Positions 1-8,602 of a DNA stretch of 64,000 nucleotides are shown here, piece after piece. The notes beneath the pieces were generated by a model that saw only the letters and a list, made by a program, of their open reading frames with translations, searched no databases and was not told the DNA's origin. The DNA is from Emergencia sp. 1XD21-10. Lineage in GTDB: Bacteria; Bacillota; Clostridia; Peptostreptococcales; Anaerovoracaceae. The translations under genes were made by a program, and so were the position numbers. Within the stretch, counting starts at the first letter, position 1. Every line of letters starts with the position of its first letter. Location of the stretch: contig NZ_QWEQ01000013.1 of NCBI RefSeq assembly GCF_009936045.1, positions 62,001-126,000 on the forward strand, in the 5' to 3' direction.

Positions 1-24
1 AATTTCGTATAGCTGATAGTCCAT
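1..24 (-). CDS. Start of an unidentified gene running off the left edge
   Basis: An ATG on the minus strand at 24-22 follows the stop of the YdcF-like gene by a few bases, with a GGAGAG-type ribosome binding site overlapping that stop. Only eight codons (MDYQLYEI) are inside the window, so no family can be assigned. The spacing suggests it is co-transcribed with the YdcF-like gene. Confidence 0.4.
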
Positions 25-28
25 TTCT

Positions 29-748
29 CTACTCTCCGTGTGATATGATACCGCTGCCGCTGATTGGAATCACTTCTCCCCCCAGCACCGATTCCGGTTT
101 CCCCATAACCTTAAAGTAATCCTTCACTCGTGCCATAACTTCCCTAATCTCTCTCATAGGCTGCCCCGCATAAGTAAACTGATCTGAAGCAGCGCCAAAT
201 ACATCCAGCCCCAGTTCATCACCGATATACAGTGCTCTGTATTCATGATAGGTCTGGGTCACTACAATGATAGTTTGTGCCGAAAAAATGTCCTTTGCCC
301 GGTACATGGAGTCATAAGTGGAAAATCCCGCATGGTCACAGAAAATGTCTTCTTCCGGCACACCGGCTTTCTTTACATAATTCAGCATGACATGAATCTC
401 ATTATGACTTTCCGTTCCGTTGTCGCCGGAAAGAAGAATCTTCGGCGCAACGCCCTCCTGGTAAAGCATAATGCCCAAGTCCAGTCTGTCCTTTAACATC
501 GGCGTCGGCGTTTCGTCATCTTTAATTCCCGCGCCCAGCACTAAAATGCAGTCTGCGCCTTTATCCTTAAGTCTCTCGATATCCGAAGAAGCAAGCACAG
601 GCTCCTCCTCAGTAACGGCGCACAGGATATTATCCTTCTGCGATTTTACGATATGGTTATTTATAGTCATACTGGCAATTCCGATGATGCAGCCAAGGGC
701 GATGACTGCAAAAATACATCTGCCTATGAATTTCTTAATTTTACTCAC
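29..748 (-). CDS. YdcF/SanA-like (DUF218) membrane-anchored protein
   Basis: The 239-residue protein has one N-terminal hydrophobic helix (about residues 9-30) and then a DUF218 fold as in SanA/ElyC/YdcF. Family marks are the VLGAGIKDD strand-loop, the LLSGDNG segment, a conserved N-E pair in SHNEIHVML, and STYDSMYRA. Homologues are linked to cell-envelope integrity, but the reaction is not settled. The start used is GTG at 748. Its GAGG sits too close to the codon for a standard ribosome site, so the true start may differ slightly. The gene is divergent from aroB and appears to continue into the gene at the window edge. Family call is firm, role is open. Confidence 0.8.
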   Translation of the reverse strand: MSKIKKFIGRCIFAVIALGCIIGIASMTINNHIVKSQKDNILCAVTEEEPVLASSDIERLKDKGADCILVLGAGIKDDETPTPMLKDRLDLGIMLYQEGVAPKILLSGDNGTESHNEIHVMLNYVKKAGVPEEDIFCDHAGFSTYDSMYRAKDIFSAQTIIVVTQTYHEYRALYIGDELGLDVFGAASDQFTYAGQPMREIREVMARVKDYFKVMGKPESVLGGEVIPISGSGIISHGE

Positions 749-764
749 CTCTTGTATATGGTTT

Positions 765-793
765 TTGCAAAAAACTGAAAAATATGTTACAAT
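765..793 (+). promoter_or_regulatory. Putative sigma-A promoter of aroB
   Basis: TTGCAA (765-770) and TACAAT (788-793) are separated by 17 bases, a near-consensus housekeeping promoter, 67 bases upstream of the aroB ATG. The same AT-rich gap must also hold the promoter for the divergent YdcF-like gene. Confidence 0.5.
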
Positions 794-860
794 CGTTTAT
801 AGTATAACATATGGGACTATATATTATCAATAACAGCCGTTGCGGCAGGAGCTCTACAAA

Positions 861-1907
861 ATGAAAAAATTTCTTATTTCAACTGAAAATCCTTACGAAG
901 TCTTAATCGGCGAAGCTTTACTCAAGGACGCAGGTGCTTATATCAGCACTTGTATTCCTCCTTGCCATCTTTGCATTATTACAGACAGCACGGTCAACAG
1001 TATTTATTCCCAGGTCATCATGACATCATTAATGGAGCACGGATACCGCACCTCCAAAGTAGTTTTTCCTGCAGGCGAACATTCCAAGAATTTGAACACT
1101 TACTCCAATATCCTGGAAGCTATGGCGGACGAAAGTCTCAACCGCTCCGACGGCATTATCGCCCTCGGCGGCGGCGTTGTCGGCGATATGGCAGGCTTTG
1201 TTGCTGCCACCTATATGCGCGGCATTCCGTACATTCAAATCCCGACCACTTATATGTCTGCTATAGATGCTGCTGTCGGCGGCAAAACGGGCATCAATCT
1301 GCTCTCCGGAAAAAATCTGGTCGGTGCTATCTGGCAGCCTTCCCTGGTACTGTGCGACTACAAAACCTTTGACAGTCTGCCGCCTTCCAAACTACAGGAT
1401 GGTGTTGCGGAAGCCATTAAATGCGCTGTCGTCGCAGAGTCATCTCTGATTGAACATATTAAAGCACAAGATTACGAATACGTCATTGAACGCTGCGTTT
1501 CTATCAAAAAATCCGTTGTCGAAGCTGATGAACGGGACATGGGTCTGCGCCAGATTCTAAACTTCGGTCATACTATCGGGCACGGTCTTGAGAAACTCAG
1601 TGCTTTTTCCATACCTCACGGAAAAGCCATCGCAAAAGGCATGGTCGTAGAAGCGAAAGCTGCTTTCAGGCAAGGCCTCACCAATGTAGATATCAGCGGC
1701 GATCTGACCGAAATTCTCACCAATCTCGGCTTCGATTTGTCTGTCGATTATCCCCTCGAGGATTTATACCGTTTCGCCTTGATGGACAAAAAAATCAGCG
1801 GTGACAAGATTACCATGATTATTCCCGAAGCTATCGGAAAATGCAGACTTCAGAAGATTTCCCTTTCAGAGCTTCACAAGTTCATAGAGCTGGGTCTGCA
1901 GCCATAA
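861..1907 (+). CDS. aroB: 3-dehydroquinate synthase
   Basis: AroB converts DAHP to 3-dehydroquinate, the second step of the shikimate pathway, using NAD and a divalent metal. The 348-residue protein shows the NAD-binding ALGGGVVGDMAGF motif, the PTTYMSAIDAAVGGKTGIN substrate region, the metal-ligand glutamate in DGVAEAIK, and the metal-binding histidines in LNFGHTIGHGLE and the later FSIPHGKA. The ATG at 861 is preferred because AGGAG lies 9 bases upstream; an in-frame TTG at 840 has no such site. It is a lone plus-strand gene between minus-strand neighbours, with its own promoter and terminator; no other shikimate gene is nearby. Confidence 0.96.
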   Translation: MKKFLISTENPYEVLIGEALLKDAGAYISTCIPPCHLCIITDSTVNSIYSQVIMTSLMEHGYRTSKVVFPAGEHSKNLNTYSNILEAMADESLNRSDGIIALGGGVVGDMAGFVAATYMRGIPYIQIPTTYMSAIDAAVGGKTGINLLSGKNLVGAIWQPSLVLCDYKTFDSLPPSKLQDGVAEAIKCAVVAESSLIEHIKAQDYEYVIERCVSIKKSVVEADERDMGLRQILNFGHTIGHGLEKLSAFSIPHGKAIAKGMVVEAKAAFRQGLTNVDISGDLTEILTNLGFDLSVDYPLEDLYRFALMDKKISGDKITMIIPEAIGKCRLQKISLSELHKFIELGLQP

Positions 1908-1925
1908 ATACGATTTAAAGTATAT

Positions 1926-1962
1926 AAAGAGCGTGAGTCACTGACAATACACGCTCTTTTCT
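1926..1962 (+). terminator. Rho-independent terminator after aroB
   Basis: AAAGAGCGTG (1926-1935) pairs perfectly with CACGCTCTTT (1950-1959) and is followed by a T-rich run. It lies between the convergent aroB and GNAT genes, so it may serve both. Confidence 0.85.
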
Positions 1963-1989
1963 TTTAACTTCTTATTAGGTGATACAGAC

Positions 1990-2535
1990 TTATTTGCTGT
2001 CTTTTCCCGCAAAAAATTCTTCTCTCAGCATGGAAAACACCATCGAATCACGCAGACTTCCATCATAGATTTTATAGTATCTGCGAATGGTACCCTCATA
2101 GGTAAAGCCACACTTTTCAATAATACGCTGAGAACGCCTGTTGACTCTGCTGGTACAGATTCCAACCTGATCCAGTCCCAGTTCCTCAAAGGCAAAACGA
2201 AGCACTTCCTTTGCCGCCTCTGTCATATATCCTTTGCCCCAGTGTTCCTCCGCCAGATTATATCCCAGTTCCCTGCTGTTAGCCTCAGGTCTGATATTAT
2301 CTGGCTCCAGCGCAATAACGCCGACCACTCTGTCATCGCCTTTAATACAAATCGCCCAAGCTTCAGGCGGCATAAAAATTTCCTCTATAATTTTTCTGGA
2401 ATCTTCCACGCTTTTATGAGGCGCCCAGCCTGCAGGCGGTCCTACGTTAGGATTGCTCGCATAAGCATACACATCTTCTGCGTCTTCAGGGGTAAACATT
2501 CTAAGGTTCAGTCGTTCTGTTTCCAAAGATTTCAT
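1990..2535 (-). CDS. GNAT family N-acetyltransferase, RimJ/RimL type
   Basis: The 181-residue single-domain protein opens with LETERLNLRMFTPEDAEDVYAYASNPNV, the usual start of RimJ/RimL-type acetyltransferases. Later it has the ELGYNLAEEHWGKGYMTEAAKEVLRFAFEEL acetyl-CoA binding segment with its pyrophosphate-loop pattern, and the N-x-x-S-x-R-I-I-E-K-CGF signature near residues 131-144. Members acetylate N-terminal or side-chain amines, often on ribosomal proteins or small molecules; the substrate here cannot be read from sequence. It is followed by the LTA-synthase-like gene upstream on the same strand. Confidence 0.88.
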   Translation of the reverse strand: MKSLETERLNLRMFTPEDAEDVYAYASNPNVGPPAGWAPHKSVEDSRKIIEEIFMPPEAWAICIKGDDRVVGVIALEPDNIRPEANSRELGYNLAEEHWGKGYMTEAAKEVLRFAFEELGLDQVGICTSRVNRRSQRIIEKCGFTYEGTIRRYYKIYDGSLRDSMVFSMLREEFFAGKDSK

Positions 2536-2554
2536 GGTTTTCCTCCGTTCGCGT

Positions 2555-4537
2555 TTACTCTGTAGTACTGATAATTTCTTTATTAGACTTATCTATCTGG
2601 CTGACCTTCATATTTTCTGCGTCAGCAGGGTCAACTTCCTCCTGCAGTCCCAGAAGACTCGGTCCAAGATAAATGGTTCTCAAGGTTTCTCCGTTAAGGG
2701 TTACCTTGCTGTATTCCGTAAAGTTCTGTCCTTTAATGTAATACTTTCCACCGATATTGACTACCTTATCAATTTTGATTTTCTTTACACCCAGAGTCAT
2801 TTTGGCCCTTTCAAACGGATTTTCTCCGCCGTAAATATAGCCTTTTCCATAGTACATATCATACCCCAGCGCTTTCAGATTATCCAGATAATCTGCTGCA
2901 TCATGGTCTTTTGTCTGATGATACTTTACAGTAGTTCCGGTATGAATATCTACCCGGTTCAAAACTTCTGCTGCAAGCTGATATGCCGCTAAATTTTTAT
3001 CCCTTTTTTCCATCGGGAAATTGCTCCACATGATATATTCCGTTTGGTACAGATTGTCCTCGGCATAAATATCTTCCGTTATATCCAGTGCCGGAATATG
3101 GTCACCGTACATAACCAGAATTACGTCCTCATCATAAGCTTCAAGGGCTTCCGTCAGTTCCTTAATGAACAAATCCATCTCATAAATCTGATTGACATAG
3201 TACTCATACTGCCATTTGATATCTTCATTCGGCGCATCCGTGACCTGGATTTTTGGATTCTTGATGATCTGCTCAGTCGGATATTTTCCATGTCCCTGTA
3301 CGGAAATGGTATAGATATAATCTCTTTCCTCAGTCAGCTCCATGGTTTCCAGAATTTGTTCCGTCAATATGCTATCCTTCGCCCAGTTTTTCGGCGTTTT
3401 CGGCACGTCACTCATGTATTCCAGTGAAGTAAAGCTGTCGTAACCGATATTGGCAAACACATCATTTCTGTTATAGAAAAGGGCTCTGTGGTTATGCACC
3501 GCATGGGTCTTATAGCCCAAGGATTTTAGGTCAAAGGCAAGGCTCTCCCCGGTCCTCTCTTTCAGAATGGACTTAAACGGATATTCGCCCGGTCCAAAGA
3601 ACTTAACGCTGATTCCGGTCATCACTTCAAATTCCGTGTTGGCAGTTCCCGCGCCGCAGGCAGGAACGGTGAGTTTGCCAGTGGTATATTTCTGCTTCAT
3701 TCTGCGGAAGTTCGGCACCGCGTCCGCTGAAAGCTCAATATGCTTAAACATGGATGGATCCACAAAAGATTCCAATTGAAGGAATAGAATATTCGGGTGA
3801 TTTTCATCCTCGTCACTTTCAACCAGCTTCATGGTACCATCTTCATTGTACTGATCCTTATCAAAGAGGCCCTTAATCATTTTTTCATCGTATCCTGCAG
3901 GCTTTGCAATTCCGGTATTGAGCCAGGTGTTCACAAAGCAGTACGGCACACCGTAGTCCTCATAGGCATACGCCAGATTTCCAAAAAAAGTACTCAGTAC
4001 TCCGATACGAATCAGCCCAAAAGTCATCACAAAGGTCAATGCAATGACTACAACTGCAGCGGTCAGATTCCTCTTCCATTGTATTGGCTCTTTCTTCTTC
4101 GGTCCCTTAATCCAAAGAAGCAGCAGCGCTGTTGCCGCCAGCAAAATGCCGCCAGCAATAAGAATAATTTCGGTTTTGCTGAAATAATTGGTTAAAATCG
4201 TTGCCCCGTCGGCGAGATTGCTCAAATCCTTTACTGTAAACGGTGTCATTCTCTGCATGAGAATAATACCGTTGGTAATGCCGATTCCCATCCATACGAT
4301 GGTGACCACCGTTACCACAAATACCCTTCGTTTAAAAAGGGTTGCAATAATCAAAGTTGCAAAGATCAGCAGCGTATTATAAAAGAATACAACCGGACTG
4401 TGCAGTAAAAACTCAAAACCTCCAAGACCTTTTCTTGCCAGTGTTTCTATGGCAAAGTTAAGTACAAAAGCCCATACTGCGCAGAAGGCAAAACTGTTTT
4501 TTAATCTTTTCTGATAAAATTGCTGCAATTTCTCCAT
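2555..4537 (-). CDS. LTA synthase-like membrane sulfatase-fold enzyme
   Basis: This is a lipoteichoic-acid synthase family protein: about five N-terminal membrane helices (residues ~10-190) followed by an extracellular alkaline-phosphatase/sulfatase domain. LtaS enzymes transfer glycerol phosphate from phosphatidylglycerol. Visible marks are NILFLQLESF (metal-binding Glu), GAGTANTEFE with the candidate catalytic Thr near residue 299, and VMYGDHIPALD with the metal-binding Asp/His near residue 476. The start at 4537 (660 residues) is chosen because GAGGGA lies 7 bases upstream and it clears the rsmA stop by 16 bases; a longer frame would overlap rsmA. The sequence identifies the superfamily, not the exact polymer made. 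Confidence 0.87.
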   Translation of the reverse strand: MEKLQQFYQKRLKNSFAFCAVWAFVLNFAIETLARKGLGGFEFLLHSPVVFFYNTLLIFATLIIATLFKRRVFVVTVVTIVWMGIGITNGIILMQRMTPFTVKDLSNLADGATILTNYFSKTEIILIAGGILLAATALLLLWIKGPKKKEPIQWKRNLTAAVVVIALTFVMTFGLIRIGVLSTFFGNLAYAYEDYGVPYCFVNTWLNTGIAKPAGYDEKMIKGLFDKDQYNEDGTMKLVESDEDENHPNILFLQLESFVDPSMFKHIELSADAVPNFRRMKQKYTTGKLTVPACGAGTANTEFEVMTGISVKFFGPGEYPFKSILKERTGESLAFDLKSLGYKTHAVHNHRALFYNRNDVFANIGYDSFTSLEYMSDVPKTPKNWAKDSILTEQILETMELTEERDYIYTISVQGHGKYPTEQIIKNPKIQVTDAPNEDIKWQYEYYVNQIYEMDLFIKELTEALEAYDEDVILVMYGDHIPALDITEDIYAEDNLYQTEYIMWSNFPMEKRDKNLAAYQLAAEVLNRVDIHTGTTVKYHQTKDHDAADYLDNLKALGYDMYYGKGYIYGGENPFERAKMTLGVKKIKIDKVVNIGGKYYIKGQNFTEYSKVTLNGETLRTIYLGPSLLGLQEEVDPADAENMKVSQIDKSNKEIISTTE

Positions 4538-4553
4538 GTTACTATCCCTCACT

Positions 4554-5408
4554 TTATTTCCCTTTTGCCAGGTGGTTTGCAATCGCTGCAAATTCACTCA
4601 ATGACAGAGTCTCAGCCCGTCTCTTTTCATCAATCCCAGTGCCTGCCAGACACGTTTTTATCTCTTCCTTTGTAAAATCGCCTAATTGCGATAATGAGTT
4701 AGAAAGGGTCTTTCTTCGCTGTCCAAAGCCCGCCTTAATGCAGCGGAAAAACAACTGCTCGTCCACAAGTTCTACCGGCTTTTCCAATCTAAGGTCAAGA
4801 CGCAGCACCGCTGAATCCACCTTCGGTGCAGGAAAGAACACTTCCTTTGGTACTGTTGCCACTGTCACCACCGTGCAGTAATACTGCACCGCTGCAGATA
4901 AAGCGCCGTAAGCCTTGGTGCCTGGCCCAGCCTTGATTCTGTCTGCCACTTCCTTTTGCATCATGATGGTAATGCTGTCCGCCGCTACATGGCTTTCCAA
5001 AAGCCCCATGATAATCGGCGTGGTAATATAGTAAGGCAGATTGCCTATAATTTTCGTTTTCTTACAGCCTGAAGCTGCAATAACTGCGTTTAAATCCGCT
5101 TTCAGCACATCTTTATTGATAATCTCAATGTTGTCAAACTCCTTCAGCGTATCCCGCAAAATCGGAATTAGATTCCTGTCGATTTCAACAGCGACAACCT
5201 TCTTCGCAAGCTGCGCCGCCTCTGCAGTCAAAACACCAATTCCCGGCCCGATTTCGATGACTAAATCCTCATCAGTAATTTCCGTGGCTTCAATAATCTT
5301 GTCGATGATGTTCTTGTCAGTCAAGAAATTCTGACCAAGACTTTTTGACAGCTTAAAACCGTATTTATCCTTAATTTCTCGAATGGTCGAGGGTGCATAT
5401 AATTTCAT
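4554..5408 (-). CDS. rsmA: 16S rRNA adenine dimethyltransferase
   Basis: RsmA (KsgA) dimethylates A1518 and A1519 of 16S rRNA, a late small-subunit maturation step. The 284-residue protein has the N-terminal SKSLGQNFL motif, the SAM-binding VIEIGPGIGVLT loop, the acidic VVAVEID strand and the catalytic NLPYYITTPI motif. It overlaps rnmV by 4 bases; this rnmV-rsmA order is conserved in Bacillota and couples 5S and 16S rRNA processing. Confidence 0.97.
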   Translation of the reverse strand: MKLYAPSTIREIKDKYGFKLSKSLGQNFLTDKNIIDKIIEATEITDEDLVIEIGPGIGVLTAEAAQLAKKVVAVEIDRNLIPILRDTLKEFDNIEIINKDVLKADLNAVIAASGCKKTKIIGNLPYYITTPIIMGLLESHVAADSITIMMQKEVADRIKAGPGTKAYGALSAAVQYYCTVVTVATVPKEVFFPAPKVDSAVLRLDLRLEKPVELVDEQLFFRCIKAGFGQRRKTLSNSLSQLGDFTKEEIKTCLAGTGIDEKRRAETLSLSEFAAIANHLAKGK

Positions 5409-5965
5409 GTAAGTTCCTTTACTCTCTGATAAAATTCCTCTTTTGTAATGTGAAACTGGTTCAGTTTCCGCAGGAATGTCTTCGTATTTCCATAGCCAAT
5501 GGAAAGAAGATTCCCAAGCTGTTCTCTCCGCTCCTTAGCCTCCGGCGTTCCCGCCAATCTGCAAGCAGTCAAATCCTCCATGGTAAAAAGCTGCTGAGAA
5601 TCGGACGCTGTACAGCGCGCGTGTTCCAGCGCTTCTATGATATCTTCAGGTTTTGCATTTTCTACGCCCACATTGCCTTTCTTCAGTGCCTTTCCCTTAG
5701 GCAGAAAGGCCTGCTTGCAGCCTGGAAAACGCTCCGCCACTTTTCTTCTAATTTTTTCGCCGGCATAATCCGGATCTGTAAATATAATTATGCCCTGTTC
5801 ATTATACGCCTTTTCGATGAGAGGCCACATAGAATCCGGCATACCGAAACCGTGCGTTTCAATGGTCATTGCTGACACTGCCCGCCTGATTGCCGCCGTA
5901 TCGTCTCTGCCCTCTACAATGATAGCCTCTTTAATTGTCTTTTTCGTCGTTTCCATTGCTGTCAT
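5405..5965 (-). CDS. rnmV: Ribonuclease M5 (5S rRNA maturase)
   Basis: RNase M5 cleaves 5S rRNA precursors when bound with ribosomal protein L18. The 186-residue protein carries an N-terminal TOPRIM domain with EAIIVEGRDD (catalytic Glu) and FTDPDYAGEKIRR (DxD), then the family segment GVENAKPEDIIEAL. The ATG at 5965 lies inside the end of the upstream DivIC-like gene, and a second in-frame ATG sits at 5956; AGGAC 4 bases before the first gives it a modest preference. It overlaps the rsmA start by 4 bases. Confidence 0.95.
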   Translation of the reverse strand: MTAMETTKKTIKEAIIVEGRDDTAAIRRAVSAMTIETHGFGMPDSMWPLIEKAYNEQGIIIFTDPDYAGEKIRRKVAERFPGCKQAFLPKGKALKKGNVGVENAKPEDIIEALEHARCTASDSQQLFTMEDLTACRLAGTPEAKERREQLGNLLSIGYGNTKTFLRKLNQFHITKEEFYQRVKELT

Positions 5966-6356
5966 CTTTGTCCTGTTCTTTATCTAAAACAAATAAAATT
6001 TCTCCTGGTTTAATCATGCGCAGCTGAATTCTCGCCTGTTCTTCAATATATTCCAAATCGTTTACATTTTCAAGTTCAGCTTCCAATGCTTCTTGCTGCT
6101 GCAAAAGATTTTGATTTTCTTCCTGCAGGCTTTTTTGCTCTGCCCTCAAATCAAAGACATTTTTTATGGACATTCCAACGACCGCTATTAGTATCACTAC
6201 TATAACGGTCAGGATTAATCTGCCTTGATTCAGTTTTACTCTTTTTTTCTTTCGGACAGTGCCGGCAGTGCTGACAGTTTCGGCTTTGCCTGTTTCACCT
6301 TTTCGCATTTCTGCTTCCGTAAACTGCTTAACTCTCCCTTTTTTCCTCTTCTTCAT
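5931..6356 (-). CDS. DivIC/FtsB-like septum formation initiator
   Basis: The product (141 residues from the chosen ATG at 6356) has a basic N-terminal cytoplasmic part, one membrane helix (LILTVIVVILIAVVGMSI), then an extracellular heptad-type coiled coil with Leu/Gln/Glu repeats and the DivIC-type YIEEQARIQLRMIKPGEILF motif. DivIC/FtsB proteins act with FtsL and DivIB in the divisome. A GTG at 6413 would extend it 19 residues into yabQ; the ATG is preferred because it leaves a normal 17-base gap. Its position next to yabQ-yabP matches the Bacillus yabP-yabQ-divIC order. Confidence 0.88.
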   Translation of the reverse strand: MKKRKKGRVKQFTEAEMRKGETGKAETVSTAGTVRKKKRVKLNQGRLILTVIVVILIAVVGMSIKNVFDLRAEQKSLQEENQNLLQQQEALEAELENVNDLEYIEEQARIQLRMIKPGEILFVLDKEQDKDDSNGNDEKDN

Positions 6357-6373
6357 ACCTGTGTACCCAACTT

Positions 6374-6664
6374 TTAGTTCTCTTTCAGTATACCACAAAT
6401 GCCTTTCTTCCACAAGAATATGCCGCCTAGCATAGCCGCAAGCCCATACAAAGTCACAACGCCATGAGACGCCCTATACAAAAACCTGTAGAACAGAAAC
6501 GCTGCAAATATCCAAAAAGCAAAGTAGATAACTATTTGAACCCGCCGTCTGTTTCCGCAGCATTTCATCAAATAATTCCTCGCTTCAAAGGTAATCATGA
6601 TGCCAATTCCACAGCCGAACATAATCAGCAGCTGAAACAGTTCTCTCTGAATCAGCGCTGTCAT
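6374..6664 (-). CDS. yabQ: Spore cortex biosynthesis protein YabQ
   Basis: A 96-residue integral membrane protein with about three to four hydrophobic segments and the YabQ-type arrangement of an ARNYLMK loop, a basic CCGNRRR patch and a later FYRFLYRASHG segment. In Bacillus YabQ is a mother-cell membrane protein of the outer forespore membrane needed for cortex formation. The start overlaps the yabP stop as ATGA, so translation is coupled. Its identity rests on size, membrane pattern and neighbours more than on strong motifs. Confidence 0.82.
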   Translation of the reverse strand: MTALIQRELFQLLIMFGCGIGIMITFEARNYLMKCCGNRRRVQIVIYFAFWIFAAFLFYRFLYRASHGVVTLYGLAAMLGGIFLWKKGICGILKEN

Positions 6665-6915
6665 TTTCGAAACCTGTCAAAAAGTTTTGTCTTTGCTTTT
6701 TTCTTTGTATAGGTCAGCGCTTCAATCTCGCCTGTGGCGACTAACTTCCCCTCTTCCAAATCCAGCACTTCAATATGCAAATTTTTTCCGGAAATTACTA
6801 GTCCCTCATCTGCTAAATCAGCCAGAATTGTTTCTTCATCAAATGCATCTACCGCTGTCACTGCGCTCACCATAAGCCGGCTCTTGTTTTCCAGCTCAAT
6901 CACATGATTTTCCAT
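6661..6915 (-). CDS. yabP: Sporulation protein YabP
   Basis: The 84-residue protein fits the YabP/YqfC family: HVIELENKSRLMVSAVTAVDAFDEETI, then a short beta-rich stretch with GKNLHIEVLDLEEGKLVATGEIEALTY and a basic tail. A perfect AGGAGG precedes the ATG. In Bacillus the gene is transcribed by the mother-cell sigma-E. Upstream on this strand, CATATACT follows a GAAAATT-type element, which loosely resembles a sigma-E promoter; that is suggestive only. Confidence 0.88.
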   Translation of the reverse strand: MENHVIELENKSRLMVSAVTAVDAFDEETILADLADEGLVISGKNLHIEVLDLEEGKLVATGEIEALTYTKKKAKTKLFDRFRK

Positions 6916-7027
6916 CGCACAGACCTCCTTTTATTGGTAAGTATATGCCGGAAAATCCGAAATTTTCCCGAAAAGACTTTGCCGCCTGCATTTAGGTACA
7001 TGCTGGTGTTCTTAAAAAACAGCGTAT

Positions 7028-8602
7028 TTATAAATAGTTAAATGGATCTACAGCAGTACCATTCTTTACAATCTCAAAGTGACAATGAGATCCGTAGCTG
7101 TTTCCTGTATTTCCTACTTCTCCGATTTTCTGACCCTGATATACTTTGTCACCCACGCTGACATTAATTGCACTGCAGTGTCCGTATCTGGTCCTCATTC
7201 CGCTGCCATGGTCAATTTCTATAAATAGCCCGTAGCCGCTATACCAGCCTGCGTAAACCACTGTACCTCCGTCTGAAGCATGAATCGGTGTACCTGTCGG
7301 ACATGCCAAATCCAGTCCGTCATGATTACGTCCCCATCTCCATCCGAATTCCGACGTCAGTGTATACCCAGATACCGGCATAATAAAGGTACCTGTCGGT
7401 GCCGTCTTCGGCAGTTTCTTGGTTCCTTTTATTACGATTTTCTTTACGGATTTTTTGATGGTTTCCGTCTTTAAAACTTCTTTTCCGACTTCTTCCCCGT
7501 TTTCTCTGATGATTCTAGCCGTCACCACTCGTTTTCCGTTGACGCCTTTCTGAATCACTTTAGTCACATTTTCGTACAGGGAATCATCTTCCCTATATTC
7601 TGTCTTATATTTTACCTTTTCCGCATAGGTTGCTTCTTCTTCCGTCACTACAGTTAATGCTGGAACTGCCTGAGAAATCAGGATTTCATCACCTGGGAAA
7701 AGAGAATCCTCTTTCAATTTTGGATTGTTTTCCTTTAGTTCTTCAAAGGTCGTATCAAACTTGCTGGTAATTCCCGAATAAGTGTCGCCTGCCTTTACTA
7801 CATAAACCTTCTCCTTGGAACCGCCGTCCATAATCTTTGATACGGCTTCCTTCTTGCCGCTGATATAAGCAAGCTTCGTGTCCATCTGCCTGATTTCTAC
7901 GTTTTCTTTAAAACCAACACGCAGATATTTTATCTCACCTTCACCGTCCATGAAAGATTTCTGCACATTGCGCAGTGCAGCATTAGCAGCATCCTTGCTT
8001 TCGCAGATGACAAAACACTGTCCGTCTATATAAATGCCGTAAGCCTGTGCTTCCATGTCGGTCATGTAAGTAAGTCTCTTCAGTACCGTGTCAATGTCAT
8101 CAATATCCTTATCCAAAACTACCACATTTTTGAAGCTGATGTTTTCATCAGCTTCAATATGAATCTGTGACCCGTACTCTTTACTCAGCTCGGCACTGAC
8201 CAAATCCAGAATCTTAATGACATCCTCCTGATTCTTTACATAGCCCAGTACTTTGCCGTTATAAGAATACTGAAAACCTGTAGCATAGTTGAACATAGCT
8301 ACCATGGCAACCGCTACCAGCACAAATCCTGCAAAGTGGCTTAAAATACTCTTTTTATGGTCGATAAAGCTCTTCCGGTTCCTGTGAATGGCGCTGGCTG
8401 TATGATATCTCATGATAAGCCACAGCCTGTCCACTCGTTCCTGTGTATGATCATGGAACGTCACGACGCCAGCTGCACCGCTAATGATGAGCTGCCAAAA
8501 GGAAACAAGCCATTTGTCGAAGCGAATCTGCGCCTCGTCATGCCAGGTAATAATCCCTGCCGCAACGTCCACTATTTTTCTAAACTTTTTTTCTTTATCC
8601 AT
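7028..8602 (-). CDS. Membrane-anchored M23 peptidase with LysM and G5 domains
   Basis: A 524-residue cell-wall protein. The N-terminal ~88 residues are cytoplasmic and contain two imperfect copies of AAG-(I/V)(I/V)T-(W/F)HD-x2-Q-x-R-x-D. A membrane helix follows at about 90-108, then an extracellular part with a LysM domain (about 266-312, VVKAGDTYSGI..PGDEILI), a G5 domain (about 320-395) and a C-terminal peptidase M23 domain. That domain has the zinc ligands H and D in NHDGLDLA and HxH in GSHCHFEIV, plus GHCS. M23 enzymes cut peptidoglycan cross-bridges. The start overlaps the end of the DnaD-like gene by 31 bases. Confidence 0.93.
   Translation of the reverse strand: MDKEKKFRKIVDVAAGIITWHDEAQIRFDKWLVSFWQLIISGAAGVVTFHDHTQERVDRLWLIMRYHTASAIHRNRKSFIDHKKSILSHFAGFVLVAVAMVAMFNYATGFQYSYNGKVLGYVKNQEDVIKILDLVSAELSKEYGSQIHIEADENISFKNVVVLDKDIDDIDTVLKRLTYMTDMEAQAYGIYIDGQCFVICESKDAANAALRNVQKSFMDGEGEIKYLRVGFKENVEIRQMDTKLAYISGKKEAVSKIMDGGSKEKVYVVKAGDTYSGITSKFDTTFEELKENNPKLKEDSLFPGDEILISQAVPALTVVTEEEATYAEKVKYKTEYREDDSLYENVTKVIQKGVNGKRVVTARIIRENGEEVGKEVLKTETIKKSVKKIVIKGTKKLPKTAPTGTFIMPVSGYTLTSEFGWRWGRNHDGLDLACPTGTPIHASDGGTVVYAGWYSGYGLFIEIDHGSGMRTRYGHCSAINVSVGDKVYQGQKIGEVGNTGNSYGSHCHFEIVKNGTAVDPFNYL

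Noticed and set aside
840-860. Longer aroB start at TTG 840
   Set aside because: The AGGAG that should serve the gene lies inside this extension, 9 bases before the ATG at 861.
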